A stretch of 64,000 nucleotides of DNA from Verrucomicrobiia bacterium (GCA_022072455.1 JAJVHY010000004.1:186001-250000); one strand, 5' to 3'. Counted from the first letter of the stretch, positions 26,135-36,074 are shown. Numbers and translations: made by a program. The notes: a model not told the origin generated them from the letters alone.

Positions 26135-27871
26135 GTGAACATTGGTTCGCTGTGCAAATTACTGGCGGGTATCGTCATGATTCTACACCTTCCAATCGCT
26201 GCGCCTTCAAAGGCCGGGGAAATATCGCTCAGCCCCCACCCCGCGAATAGTTCGCCCGATCTGCGTTCCGCACTGGAAAACCTGCGCCAGCGTGGTGGTG
26301 GAACGCTCCAGCTCCAGTCCGGGCGCTATCCATGCCGCGGCACCCCGGTGGACATGTTCGGATATCAAACCACCGCGGCGGTACTGGTTAGCAATCTGGA
26401 GCATGTCACAATCGACGGTGGCGGAGCCACTCTTACGGCGTTGGAGGGCGGCCTCTTCATTTTCCGGGATTGCCGCCAGTTGCGGCTTCGCAATTTCACC
26501 ATCGACGCCGAACCGTTGCCATACACCGCCGGGCGGGTAGTCGAACTGCTCCCCAGCGAACACGCCTTCGACATCCAGCCGGTGGTACCAGCCCGGCCGG
26601 TTCCTGGCCGCCCGGTCCGCGCGATTCTCGCCTATGATCCTGAGCGGCATCGTCTGGCCGAAAACGGTTGGGAATTGTACCAAGCCCGGGGCGAAAGAGA
26701 CAAAGACCTGGCCTTCACCACGCCGGCCGGACTTTTCCGCATTTTTCAGGCGCGCTCCACTCCCCTGCCTGAAAAGGGGTGGCATATCGTCGGCCGGCAC
26801 CAGATTTACGAGCATAACGCCTTGGTCTTCCTTGGCTGCCGCGATGTGGTACTCGAAGACATCACGGTCCGAAGTGCCGCCGGCATGGCGGTTGTCGGCT
26901 GGGACATCCGTGATGCCAGCGTTCGCCGGCTGCGGGTCATACCGCCGGAAGGCGGCTGGATGTCAACCACCGCCGACGCCCTGCACTTTCGAAATTGCCG
27001 CGGCACGATCCTGATCGAGGACTGTGAATTTGCCCAGATGGGCGACGATGCCATCAATGTCCACGGCATGTACGGTCTGGTCACCGACCGCATTGACGCC
27101 CACACGTTGGTAGTGGCGCAGGTCCGACTGAATCCCACCTGGGACCAGCAGCGTCCCCCGTGGGATCCGCCCTTGCCCGACGACATCCTGGAGTATGGCA
27201 CCGGCGCCGAACCACTGTTGCCGCAGGGACAACTCCGCGTGGCAGAAGCACGGCGGGATCAGGCCCTGCGGCAAACCGTCATCCGTTTTACCGATGCGCT
27301 CCCGAAAGCGGTGGTCGCCGGCACCGTGCTGGCGAATGCCACGGCCAGCCCCGCGCTCCGCATCCGCCGTTGCCGGGTCCGCGGGAACCGCGCCCGTGGC
27401 ATGCTCATCCAAACGCGCGATGTCCTCGTGGAAGACTGCATTTTCGAAGACATCTCTGGGGCAGGAATTCATATCTGTACCGATGGCAAGGACTGGTGGG
27501 AAAGCCTCGGGGTCCGGAATGTTGTCATGCGGAAGTGCCTCTTCCGCCGGTGCAATTTCGGCGTCGCCCGACGGGCTGCCGCCTTGGACATCTTCGCGGA
27601 GTTGCCGGACGGAAGGCAGTCTGCCGCGGGGGTTCATCGTGGCATTCAGATTCTCGACAACACTTTTGACGCAAATACCGGGGCGGCCATCCATGTCGGC
27701 TCGGCCGACCAAGTCGAAATTCGCGGAAACCGTTTTGTCAACAGCGGCAAACCAGTCGTTCGCGTGTTCAACTCCCGGGACATCGTGCTTCGAGAGAATA
27801 CCGGGTTGGATAACAACAAAGGGATCTCCATTGAGGGAAATAGCCCGCCGTCCACGATCCGCATCGAATGA
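26135..27871 (+). CDS. GH110-like secreted right-handed beta-helix enzyme
   Basis: This 578-residue protein has a signal peptide (LLAGIVMILHLPIAAPSKAG) and a parallel beta-helix. Residues 303-311 read GDDAINVHG, matching the region of GH110 alpha-1,3-galactosidases that carries paired catalytic aspartates; the preceding strand (EDCEFAQM) also fits. A second helix region (RGMLIQTRDVLVEDCIFED) completes the fold. Family members remove terminal alpha-1,3-galactose from glycans. GTG 26135 is chosen because it stands just before the signal peptide and follows GGAAGA by 4 nt; the open frame back to 26015 overlaps paralog 3 and is not credible. It ends in ATGA overlap with the next gene. Galactosidase activity is inferred from a short motif, so a different beta-helix hydrolase is possible. 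Confidence 0.75.
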   Translation: MNIGSLCKLLAGIVMILHLPIAAPSKAGEISLSPHPANSSPDLRSALENLRQRGGGTLQLQSGRYPCRGTPVDMFGYQTTAAVLVSNLEHVTIDGGGATLTALEGGLFIFRDCRQLRLRNFTIDAEPLPYTAGRVVELLPSEHAFDIQPVVPARPVPGRPVRAILAYDPERHRLAENGWELYQARGERDKDLAFTTPAGLFRIFQARSTPLPEKGWHIVGRHQIYEHNALVFLGCRDVVLEDITVRSAAGMAVVGWDIRDASVRRLRVIPPEGGWMSTTADALHFRNCRGTILIEDCEFAQMGDDAINVHGMYGLVTDRIDAHTLVVAQVRLNPTWDQQRPPWDPPLPDDILEYGTGAEPLLPQGQLRVAEARRDQALRQTVIRFTDALPKAVVAGTVLANATASPALRIRRCRVRGNRARGMLIQTRDVLVEDCIFEDISGAGIHICTDGKDWWESLGVRNVVMRKCLFRRCNFGVARRAAALDIFAELPDGRQSAAGVHRGIQILDNTFDANTGAAIHVGSADQVEIRGNRFVNSGKPVVRVFNSRDIVLRENTGLDNNKGISIEGNSPPSTIRIE

Positions 27872-29646
27872 GCGATACCCGACAACTTGCGTGGGTGCTG
27901 GCGATCCTACTGCCGGTGAGCTTGCCCGCAGCGCCTCCTGCCGGCGACAACGGAATTCTGCCAGATAACCTGCCCTACGAAGTGGTTGATGGCGTGCGTT
28001 TTTATTCGCAAATCGCACCCCAGCCATGGCGCGACCATGACGATGTGATCGAAGGGTTCGACTGGTCGTTGCCGGATACCGCGCCGTCGCCCAAGGCCAT
28101 GTTCCGGGCGCGCGGCCAAGACCCCAAGATGTACCCCGTCCCGCTGTTGGGAAACATCATGGTGAGCTGGCGCGAGCTGGAGCCGGAGGAAGGTCGTTAC
28201 GACTTCGGCGTGATCGCCAAGAAAATCGAGCAGCGTGCCGCTGAGGGTTACCGCCGCTTCGAACTCCACCTGCTGGCGAGCATCTGGGCGATGGAGTTCG
28301 TTGACAGCGAGGGCAAAATCATCCCACCCGAGAAGCTCAACGAAAAACAACAAGGCCAACGGTCACGCGCCCCGACGGCGCCGGCATGGCTCGCTCAGTA
28401 CAACATTCCCACCAAGAGCGCCGTCGGGCTTGTCGGCGAAGGTTGTCAGATCACCAATTTCGACATTTTCCATCCCGCGTATCACAGTCGGTATCTGAAA
28501 CTGATCCGCGCGCTGGGCGAGACCGGAATTCCCCAGCGGCCAGACCTTTTGGCCGCTTACGTTCACATCGCCAGCTTCACGCGCGGCGAGGAAGGCGAAG
28601 GTGACCCGCCCGGCCAGCCCCACCACAAGGAGACCGTCGAACGCCTCCAAGCTTGGGCCGACGCGTTCAAGGGAAACTGCGGCAAGCTGATGTTTCTCGG
28701 CAACAATCCCGACCTCCTGCGGATCGCCTACTCGCTCGGCATGGGCCAGCGCAACGGCTACGTCGAACGTTATCTGCTTCACACGCACAACCCCGCCCTC
28801 GGGCAGACAATCGACACCAACGGTTACTTGGTCGTGGACGAATCCCTGCCGCCCATCGCCGAGAACCGCGTCTTCGGCGACGAAAACGAGGAGTATGACG
28901 CGCATAGCGAAGGCTGGGTCGCTCGTTTCGGCCCGCGTGAATCGTGGCCGCATCGTTACCGGGAAGCCACATTCCGTCAGCTCCAGATGCGCCGGAACTA
29001 CGTCTGGGAGCCGGTCAAGTCGAACGATCCTTACCTCACGTACTACCTCGCCTGCTCCCTCGGCCGGACCATTGCCGACACTGCCGATGCTTGGTGTTAC
29101 TTGCGCGAAAGCTACGTTCACGAAAACAATGTCCGCAAAGGCAAGGTGGTGCCGGTGAAAAATTTCGAGCGCTGGCTGCTCCAACGTGACTCCGCTGGCT
29201 ACGAGACCGAACCCGCCCACAAAATCATCTATCCGCCCACTGTCGAGGGTTTCATTCGCACCACGTACGTGAAGGGCTACAACTACGATTACGTCGCGCG
29301 GAAAGGAAAACGCTTCGGTTTTGCGCTCGATGATCGCTTCCTTCCGAAGCCGGCACCCGTCGCCATCAAGGTCACGTACTACGACGAGCAACCCTGGAAG
29401 CTGGTCTATCCAACCGCGACCGGCCCCGCGGCACGCTCCGTACCTTGCCGGGGCGATGGCGCTTTGCGCACGGCCACGTTCTTCCTGGCCGATGCCGTGT
29501 TTGCGGCTAGGAAGCTGGACTACGATTTCGAGATCCAGGCCACGAGCGAACCAGCCACGATCCGGTTCGTGAGAGTCATCAAGTTTGCGAAACCTCAATC
29601 GTCCCCCCGCAACACCGAAGCCCATGAATCGTCACATACACGATGA
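27868..29646 (+). CDS. Secreted TIM-barrel glycoside hydrolase-like protein
   Basis: This 592-residue protein has a signal peptide (LAWVLAILLPVSLPAAP) and a barrel that opens like GH42/GH14-type beta-galactosidases: VPLLGNIMVSWRELEPEEGRY is split here as the strand plus the W-x-E-L-E-P-E-x-G-x-Y signature at about residues 95-110. Further acidic stretches (SFTRGEEGEGD, VFGDENEEYD) may hold catalytic groups, but I cannot assign them. A C-terminal beta domain follows from about residue 490. The start overlaps the GH110-like stop (ATGA). I do not recognise a numbered family. Its leader is the source or sister of the fragment at 23710. A role in glycan breakdown is inferred from fold and neighbours. 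Confidence 0.65.
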   Translation: MSDTRQLAWVLAILLPVSLPAAPPAGDNGILPDNLPYEVVDGVRFYSQIAPQPWRDHDDVIEGFDWSLPDTAPSPKAMFRARGQDPKMYPVPLLGNIMVSWRELEPEEGRYDFGVIAKKIEQRAAEGYRRFELHLLASIWAMEFVDSEGKIIPPEKLNEKQQGQRSRAPTAPAWLAQYNIPTKSAVGLVGEGCQITNFDIFHPAYHSRYLKLIRALGETGIPQRPDLLAAYVHIASFTRGEEGEGDPPGQPHHKETVERLQAWADAFKGNCGKLMFLGNNPDLLRIAYSLGMGQRNGYVERYLLHTHNPALGQTIDTNGYLVVDESLPPIAENRVFGDENEEYDAHSEGWVARFGPRESWPHRYREATFRQLQMRRNYVWEPVKSNDPYLTYYLACSLGRTIADTADAWCYLRESYVHENNVRKGKVVPVKNFERWLLQRDSAGYETEPAHKIIYPPTVEGFIRTTYVKGYNYDYVARKGKRFGFALDDRFLPKPAPVAIKVTYYDEQPWKLVYPTATGPAARSVPCRGDGALRTATFFLADAVFAARKLDYDFEIQATSEPATIRFVRVIKFAKPQSSPRNTEAHESSHTR

Positions 29647-29679
29647 GAGTTGGACTGTGGAAACAGATCAAGCGGCCTC

Positions 29680-31068
29680 ATGAAGACATCAATATCGAAT
29701 GGAGCTTGGATATGGATTGCCATCGCGTGTTTAGCTTTTGGCGAATCAGCCTCCAAGGCGGCGGAACTGTTCAAGGCAGGCCAGTTTGCGGTGACCCTTC
29801 AAGAGGACAACGTGCTGTTACCGGCCTCCATCCGCTGGCTCAAGGGCGATGTCGAATTACTCAAGCCGGAGGTCGGGCTCAATGCGAGTTTCACTTCGTT
29901 CGAGTTTCGCAACAAGATCTATCACGAGGAGAACCGGGGCATCTGGGCGGGAAAAAACGAACCCCGCTTCATCACCGACGCCAAAGTGATCAGCAAGGAA
30001 GCCTGCGAGGAAGGCGAGTACACTGGAGTCCGCGTCAATCTGGAGTCCTCCTACGCCCGGTTTTCCCGCACCCTGCTGTTCCATCGCACGGAGCCCCGCC
30101 TGCAGATCGTGTACTCGTTCGAATGCACGCGGGATGTGATGGTGTACGAGACCGAACATCTGCGGATCGGTTTCCAGTTCGGCCCGGGCTTCGATCAGGT
30201 CACGGTGTGTGACGGACGCGGCCAAGGGGAAGGGTACCTTACCGCCACGGGCGTCACGGGGATAACGCATTCCGCAACGCTGCTGGAGGCGGGCCCTAAA
30301 TTATTGACCGATACGACGAAGAAGATTTGTCTCCTGATCACGACTTCAGCTTCTGGCCCGGGGCTGGAAAATCCTCCACCCTCCATGCTGTTGCTGAAAA
30401 AAGGACAGAAGTTCTCCCTAACCACCGAGTGTGCGTTGGGCCCCCAACATGCACCCGCCCTGCTCCAGCAGATGGCTGACGCCCGCACGAAACTGGACCC
30501 GACCCACCGGGCCTATCTGTTGGTTGAGAATGCCGACATTCTGGAGCGACAGGGCAAACTCAAGGAGGCGGAATCGGTCCTGCTGCAGGCGGCGGAGTTG
30601 AGGCTGGATTATGCGACTCCGTTCATGCGTTTGGCGGAAGTGCGCCGCGACCATAATCTGCCCGGCCAGCCGGAGGCATTTGTCGAGGCGGGCTACCGTA
30701 TGCCTTATAATTTCGGTTACATGTTGTCGGGTAGCGGTTATGCCGACGCGCCCGCGGCGACGGAGGAACAAAAGCGCCTGCACACCCTGAACCTGCTGAT
30801 GGCGGTCGAGAACACTGCGTTTTATCCCGATTACTATCTCTGGGCGGCCCGCGGCTTCCTCAAAATGAACATGGTGGTCCAGGCCTGCGCCATGTACCGG
30901 CAGGCACTCTGGGCGGCTGATTTCATGCCGCGCGGGGAGGAAACGCGTGCGAAGTTCAAGACGCAGTGCCAGAAGAAGATTGCCGAACTGGAAACGATCA
31001 TGCGCAACCAGATCTGCACCAACCTGCCGCCCTTGATCCCCGTCCGGATCCCGGCAAGAGAACCATGA
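29680..31068 (+). CDS. Secreted protein of unknown function with TPR-like C-terminus
   Basis: This encodes 462 residues from ATG 29680, with a signal peptide (GAWIWIAIACLAFGESASKA). Residues 30 to about 260 form a beta-rich domain with a galactose-mutarotase-like look (EFRNKIYHEENRG, RTLLFHRTEPRLQIVYSF), and the last 190 residues are helical with TPR-like spacing (LVENADILERQGKLKEAESV and WAARGFLKMNMVVQACAMYR). A TTG at 29650 would add ten residues. It lies 33 nt after the TIM-barrel gene and ends in ATGA with an alternative start of the next gene. No function is assigned; the first domain could bind carbohydrate and the second a protein partner. Confidence 0.72.
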   Translation: MKTSISNGAWIWIAIACLAFGESASKAAELFKAGQFAVTLQEDNVLLPASIRWLKGDVELLKPEVGLNASFTSFEFRNKIYHEENRGIWAGKNEPRFITDAKVISKEACEEGEYTGVRVNLESSYARFSRTLLFHRTEPRLQIVYSFECTRDVMVYETEHLRIGFQFGPGFDQVTVCDGRGQGEGYLTATGVTGITHSATLLEAGPKLLTDTTKKICLLITTSASGPGLENPPPSMLLLKKGQKFSLTTECALGPQHAPALLQQMADARTKLDPTHRAYLLVENADILERQGKLKEAESVLLQAAELRLDYATPFMRLAEVRRDHNLPGQPEAFVEAGYRMPYNFGYMLSGSGYADAPAATEEQKRLHTLNLLMAVENTAFYPDYYLWAARGFLKMNMVVQACAMYRQALWAADFMPRGEETRAKFKTQCQKKIAELETIMRNQICTNLPPLIPVRIPAREP

Positions 31069-31169
31069 AACAGCGACCGGTCATCACAACAAGTCCGGAA
31101 GATCCCGGACATTCCCAAGGTAACAGCCAAAGAATGACGCCACATACTCTCAACAACATCGATCCAGCC

Positions 31170-32744
31170 ATGAACAAGCGGCATGGCTTGACCCGCGCCT
31201 TGGCATGCCTATTGATGATTGCGCTCAGCTTTCAGGCTCGGGCGGCGGACGTGATCTGGGTCGGCCCCGGCCATAAGTCCGGTGACGGCACGCGCGACAA
31301 TCCGTTTTCGTTCAGTCAGGCGTTTTCGGGGGAGACACAGATCAAGCCCGGCAGCACCGTCCACCTACGCGCCGGCACCTATCAGCCCGAATGGCCGAAC
31401 ACGACCGAGAAAACCAGGGCGACCACGCCGAAGGTGTTTCACATGGCGCTCCAAGGCGAGTCGAACAATGTGATCAACGTTATCGCCGAGCCGGGTGTCC
31501 ATCTCGACGGCTGCCTCGAAATCAACAGCTCCCATCTGCGGCTGACCGGCCTCGAAGTCGGCAACTCGCGTTACGTCGTGACGAACTTGTACCCACCGGC
31601 GTTAGAATTGATGGCGAGTCGCAACGTCGAGATCATCAACTGCAATTTCTTCGGCGCAGGTTCGACAGTCACCTTTCTGCAGCTGAGCAAGGACATCCTG
31701 ATCTACGGCTGCCTGATCCACGATTCCTGTGGCTTACCCCACGGCGCGAGCAACTGCTATTTGCAGAACGCCGCCGACAGCACCAAAACCGTCGAGCAAT
31801 GCGTGGCTTATCGCTCATCCGCCCAGAACCTTGGCGTCCACGTCTATTCCGCCGACGCGGCCCACAACGTCCGGTTCCTCGACAACATCGCGTTCCTCGG
31901 CGGCGGTGTGGTGACGCAGAAAAATTGGGATAACATCTTTATCAATCCCGGCGTCCCGTTTGTCGGCATTGAAGTGACCGGCAATGTCGCCTACCAACAC
32001 GAGACCGCCTGCGGCTGGCGTCCCAATGTGCGATTCTCGAGCAAGAAGGAAGCGAAGAAGACGGATTACACCAACGTCCGCGGCATCGTCCGCGACAATT
32101 GGTTCATGGGCGGCCTCTACGCCGTGAGCATGGGCCGATGGAAACAGATGACGTTCGAAAACAACACGCTGTGGGCCGAGAAATTGATGATCGAGATCAA
32201 CTCCGCCACCATGGCCGACGCCATCCCGGCTCAAGACCAGAAGCCGGACCTCTCCGGCTACCGGCTCGCCGGTAATCACTACTTCACGACTCCCGACGCG
32301 ACTTCGTTCCGGTACGACCGCGTCGGAAAAATCGAGCAGGGCGACCCGCTGTTGACGTTCGCCCAATGGCAAGCGCTCAGCCTCGACAAGGACAGCGCAC
32401 TCGAAAAGACGGTGAACGGCCGTCCGACCGGCACGATGGTTCGCGTGTACGCCAACCGACACGAGAAAGGCCGCGGCCACGTCGCCATCTTCAACTGGGA
32501 CCGGCACGACTCGGTGACGGTAGATCTTTCCAAGGTGCTGACGAAGGGCGACCCGTACCAGATCTACAACTGCGCGGACGTGACGCACACCTTGGCCGCG
32601 ACGAAGCCGGTGCTTACCGGCGTGTATGAAGGCGGTGAACTCGCGTTCCCGATGAAGAAAGACGCAGCATCACCGGATTTCGACGCCTTCTTGGTTCGCC
32701 ACACCCAATCCGCACCCGGCCTTCCCGGCCCGAAAGAACGATGA
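31170..32744 (+). CDS. Secreted right-handed parallel beta-helix protein
   Basis: This 524-residue protein begins MNKRHGLTRALACLLMIALS, a clear signal peptide cut near ARAAD, followed by VIWVGPGHKSGDGTRDNPF, the usual opening of DUF1565/pectate-lyase-like beta-helices in polysaccharide-degrading bacteria. Helix turns such as LRLTGLEVGNSRYV and NVEIINCNFFGAG follow. The last 130 residues form a beta-sandwich (GHVAIFNWDRHDSVTVDLS). An ATG at 31065 overlaps the previous stop (ATGA) and would add 35 residues ahead of the signal peptide; translational coupling could begin there, but 31170 makes the better protein. Likely a lyase or glycan-binding protein; no catalytic residues are evident. Confidence 0.8.
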   Translation: MNKRHGLTRALACLLMIALSFQARAADVIWVGPGHKSGDGTRDNPFSFSQAFSGETQIKPGSTVHLRAGTYQPEWPNTTEKTRATTPKVFHMALQGESNNVINVIAEPGVHLDGCLEINSSHLRLTGLEVGNSRYVVTNLYPPALELMASRNVEIINCNFFGAGSTVTFLQLSKDILIYGCLIHDSCGLPHGASNCYLQNAADSTKTVEQCVAYRSSAQNLGVHVYSADAAHNVRFLDNIAFLGGGVVTQKNWDNIFINPGVPFVGIEVTGNVAYQHETACGWRPNVRFSSKKEAKKTDYTNVRGIVRDNWFMGGLYAVSMGRWKQMTFENNTLWAEKLMIEINSATMADAIPAQDQKPDLSGYRLAGNHYFTTPDATSFRYDRVGKIEQGDPLLTFAQWQALSLDKDSALEKTVNGRPTGTMVRVYANRHEKGRGHVAIFNWDRHDSVTVDLSKVLTKGDPYQIYNCADVTHTLAATKPVLTGVYEGGELAFPMKKDAASPDFDAFLVRHTQSAPGLPGPKER

Positions 32745-32777
32745 CGCAGGCGCACCGGCTGACCGGAGAGTGTTGAT

Positions 32778-34280
32778 TTGACGACATCTCGCAAAGACCG
32801 GTTGCCACATATTCTGATCTTCAACCCAGACCAATGGCGCGGAGATGTCGTCGGGCATCTCGGCAATCCGGCTGCCGTAACGCCGAACCTGGATCGCCTC
32901 GTCGCCCATGAAGCAATCTCGTTTTGCTCGGCGTTTTGTCAGAACCCGGTCTGCACGCCCTCGCGCTGTTCGTTCATGACCGGCTGGTATCCGCACGTGC
33001 GCGGACACCGGACGATGTTTCACATGTTGCGGTCGGATGAGCCGTGTCTGCTGAAAGTGCTGAAGGACCACGGGTATTTCGTTTGGTGGGGTGGGAAGAA
33101 CGACCTGGTGCCGGCCCAGCACGGTTTTGAGAAGTACTGCGACGTGAGGTTTCGCCCCACGCCGGCCGACTACGACCGCTGGGGACACACGCCGCGACGG
33201 GACTTGCACAGCGAGACGACCTGGCGCGGGCAGCCCGGCGCGGACAACTACTACTCGTTTTTTGCCGGCAAATTGGAAACGGGCCAGGACACAATCCACT
33301 GCGATCACGACTGGGCGCGGGTACTCGGCGCGTTGGACTTCATCAAGAATGCGCCGCCGGATCGCCCGCTGTGCATTTACCTCCCACTGGCTTACCCTCA
33401 TCCACCGTATGCAGTCGAAGAACCGTGGTTCAGCCGGATTGACCGGCGGAAACTGCCGGCGCGCATCCCGGCACCAAAATCGTGGGACGGTAAACCGGTG
33501 TTGTTGAAAGGCATCTACGAGAGGCAGCAATTGCAGACGTGGAGCGAGGAGCGGTGGACGGAGTTGCGCGCCACGTACTATGGCATGTGTTCACGAGTCG
33601 ATCATCAGTTCGGACTCGTCCTGGACGCGCTCAAGAGCGCCGGGCTGTACGACGAGACGGCGGTGTTTTTTTTCTCCGATCACGGGGATTTCACGGGCGA
33701 TTACGGGCTGGTCGAGAAAACCCAAAACACATTCGAGGATTGTCTGACTCACGTACCGTTCCTGATCAAGCCCCCACAATTGGTCCCGGTTCGACCGCGC
33801 ATCAGTGAGGCCTTGGTCGAATTGGTGGATTTTCCCGCAACCGTCTATGGCTTGACCGGCATCGATCCCGGCTACGACCATTTTGGCCGCTCACTCCTGC
33901 CGCTCGTGGCGGGAGAGACCGACGAGCATCGGGATGCCGTGTTTGCCGAAGGTGGCCGGCGCGACGGCGAAACCCAGGCGATGGAATTGGAGAGTACCGG
34001 CAATCAGACGCCGACCGGCCTCTACTGGCCACGGGTCGAACTGCAACGACGCATTCCGGAACACACGAAAGCCACCATGTGTCGCACCCAGCGTTTCAAG
34101 TACGTCCGTCGGTTGTATGAAACAGATGAGCTGTACGACTTGCAGAACGACCCGCACGAAACACACAACCTCATCGCTTCCCCCGCACACGCCGCCACGC
34201 TTCGCCAGCTCCAGGACCGCCTGCTGACTTTCTACCAAGAGACCTGCGACGTTGTGCCGCGTGACACCGACCGACGCTAA
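32778..34280 (+). CDS. Type I sulfatase without signal peptide
   Basis: This 500-residue arylsulfatase-like protein carries the formylglycine motif CTPSR at residues 59-63, where Cys59 must be oxidised by a formylglycine-generating enzyme or an anSME (none in window). The N-terminal metal site is FNPDQWRGD rather than the common Asp-Asp, and a later SDHGDFTGDYGL supplies the second metal-binding Asp-His pair. The C-terminal VRRLYETDELYDLQNDPHE is typical. Translation should start at TTG 32778, 7 nt after GGAGAG (32765-32770). There is no signal peptide, so it should act on imported sulfated sugars in the cytoplasm, unlike the exported enzymes around it. Confidence 0.9.
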   Translation: MTTSRKDRLPHILIFNPDQWRGDVVGHLGNPAAVTPNLDRLVAHEAISFCSAFCQNPVCTPSRCSFMTGWYPHVRGHRTMFHMLRSDEPCLLKVLKDHGYFVWWGGKNDLVPAQHGFEKYCDVRFRPTPADYDRWGHTPRRDLHSETTWRGQPGADNYYSFFAGKLETGQDTIHCDHDWARVLGALDFIKNAPPDRPLCIYLPLAYPHPPYAVEEPWFSRIDRRKLPARIPAPKSWDGKPVLLKGIYERQQLQTWSEERWTELRATYYGMCSRVDHQFGLVLDALKSAGLYDETAVFFFSDHGDFTGDYGLVEKTQNTFEDCLTHVPFLIKPPQLVPVRPRISEALVELVDFPATVYGLTGIDPGYDHFGRSLLPLVAGETDEHRDAVFAEGGRRDGETQAMELESTGNQTPTGLYWPRVELQRRIPEHTKATMCRTQRFKYVRRLYETDELYDLQNDPHETHNLIASPAHAATLRQLQDRLLTFYQETCDVVPRDTDRR

Positions 34281-34469
34281 TGCGAGGGTTAACTTGATAC
34301 CCGAATTGAGAACCAGTACCCCACACGCCAATTACCAGCGATTAGATAGCGCACTGGAGAGTTGAACCAAGGCCGCGGCGCGAATCCGACGGAATCTGGC
34401 GCGAACGTGCATTGTCCGTGGGTGTCGGTTCTGGTAATTCCACTTTTCTATAAGATAAGGAATGGGCTG

Positions 34470-36074
34470 ATGCATCTATTAGAACGCTGGGTATCCGGGT
34501 GGGTGATTCTGTTGGCTCTGGGCGCGGCGACGTTTGCGTCGGCCGCCACGGAGGAGAGCGTGGTCAGCGCCGCGCCATTCATCGACCGGGCGGCCGCGGA
34601 TTGCGGCCTGCAGAAAGCAATTGATTCGCTCGCCGGCAAAACTGCCATCCTCGAAATTCCGGCCGGCGAGTATCCGCTCGCCCGGTATCTCTTCGTGCGT
34701 TCCGGGGTGACGCTGCGGGGCGCGGGCACCGGCAACACGGTGCTCACCGTTCGCAATCCTCCGCGCTTCAGCGCGATCACCGCCAAAGACGAAGGGCAAC
34801 GCACGCTGACCCTATACAACGCCGACAGTCTCACGTCCGGCTCCCGGCTGTGTCTCTTCGTCAATGGCCGAGCCACCCATCGCGTCCATCGTCTCTTCCC
34901 CACCGTCACGGCCGTCGCCGGTAACACAATCACCGTGACGAACGACCTCAAAAGACTTCAACTCGCCCGGCAACCTTATGCGGTCTGGGGCTACGAGACT
35001 CGGCTGACCGCCGCGGCCGCGAAGGGCGATACAACCATCGAAGTCGATCAACCGGCGCTGGCCCAACCCGGTTACGCAATCGCTATGTCTGGCCCCGGTT
35101 CCACTTGGGATCATCATTACAACGTCGTCCGTTCCATCGCCGGCAACACGCTCACACTGGACCGGCCGTTGACCATCACCGGCAAGACGGGCGACCCGGT
35201 CGCCTTCGTGTTCGCGATGATCACCGCCGAAGGACAGACGAACATCGGTGTCGAGAACCTCACGATCCGCGGGTATGTCACCGACAAATTCGCCGCTCCG
35301 TGGGCGGGATTCATGTTGGGCGGCATCCACACCTTCAACTGCTCGAACATCGTCATCCGCAATGTTACCGTCGAAAACTGGAACGGCGACGGCATCAGCA
35401 TCCAAGGCGCGAGCAACGTGCTGGTCAGCGGCTGCCAGTCGACCGGTAATTTCGGGCACGGTTTTCATCCCGGCACCGGCATGAAGAAGTCGCGGTTCGA
35501 GAAACTGACTTCGCTGCGCAACGATGGCGACGGGTTCTACTACTGCTGGAGCAACAATGAAACCGACCTCTACGACTCGGTTCTCAAGGGCAACAGCGGC
35601 AACGGCGTGGGCGGCCTCGGCACTCCGGGCGACAACCACTGCACAATTGCCGGCAACACCATTGAGGACAACGGTGAGTCCGGCATCGAAGTCATCGGCG
35701 GTAAAAACTCCTACAACGTGATCCGCGGGAACGTGATTCGCAATAATTCCCGCAAGTCCCCCGGCAAGTCCCCCGGCATCGCCCTGAACGCGATTTGGGC
35801 CGAGCCCTGTCTGAACGTCACCGTCGAAAGCAATCGCATCGAAAGCACGACCTCCCCTGCCACCCAGAAAGTCGGCATTGAGGAACGCCACCAAAAACCA
35901 CGGGAGGACCGAAAGGCGAAAGCTGATCCTGAGACCGGTCTGTTCCTCTCGGATCAACACACCATTACCGGCAACAAGTTTTCGGGACACGAAACCGCCG
36001 ACATCATTGTGGCCGGGCCGCGGAGCGTCGTCGGCGAGGATCAAGGCAAGATCATCAAGGCAGGCACACCATGA
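34470..36074 (+). CDS. Secreted right-handed beta-helix protein (pectate-lyase-like)
   Basis: This 534-residue protein has a signal peptide (WVSGWVILLALGAATFASAA), an opening typical of pectate-lyase-like helices (LEIPAGEYPLARYLFVRSG, then TLRGAGTGNTVL), an inserted beta domain around residues 115-230, and a regular helix with turns such as NIVIRNVTVENWNGDGISIQ and NNGESGIEV-type repeats. The ATG at 34470 follows AAGGA (34457-34461) by 8 nt. It opens a new translational group after a 189-nt gap in which I see no gene, and it ends in ATGA overlap with the heparinase-like gene. Polysaccharide lyase or epimerase activity is possible; a catalytic set is not evident. Confidence 0.82.
   Translation: MHLLERWVSGWVILLALGAATFASAATEESVVSAAPFIDRAAADCGLQKAIDSLAGKTAILEIPAGEYPLARYLFVRSGVTLRGAGTGNTVLTVRNPPRFSAITAKDEGQRTLTLYNADSLTSGSRLCLFVNGRATHRVHRLFPTVTAVAGNTITVTNDLKRLQLARQPYAVWGYETRLTAAAAKGDTTIEVDQPALAQPGYAIAMSGPGSTWDHHYNVVRSIAGNTLTLDRPLTITGKTGDPVAFVFAMITAEGQTNIGVENLTIRGYVTDKFAAPWAGFMLGGIHTFNCSNIVIRNVTVENWNGDGISIQGASNVLVSGCQSTGNFGHGFHPGTGMKKSRFEKLTSLRNDGDGFYYCWSNNETDLYDSVLKGNSGNGVGGLGTPGDNHCTIAGNTIEDNGESGIEVIGGKNSYNVIRGNVIRNNSRKSPGKSPGIALNAIWAEPCLNVTVESNRIESTTSPATQKVGIEERHQKPREDRKAKADPETGLFLSDQHTITGNKFSGHETADIIVAGPRSVVGEDQGKIIKAGTP

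Noticed and set aside
31093-31110. Six-bp hairpin gtccgg/ccggac before the beta-helix gene
   Set aside because: Too short and without a T-run; CCGG-containing strings are very common all over this DNA, so chance pairing is likely.
33661-33680. Run of eight T in the sulfatase gene as a phase-variation site
   Set aside because: It encodes in-frame Val-Phe-Phe-Phe of a conserved strand just before the SDHGD motif; nothing suggests variation.
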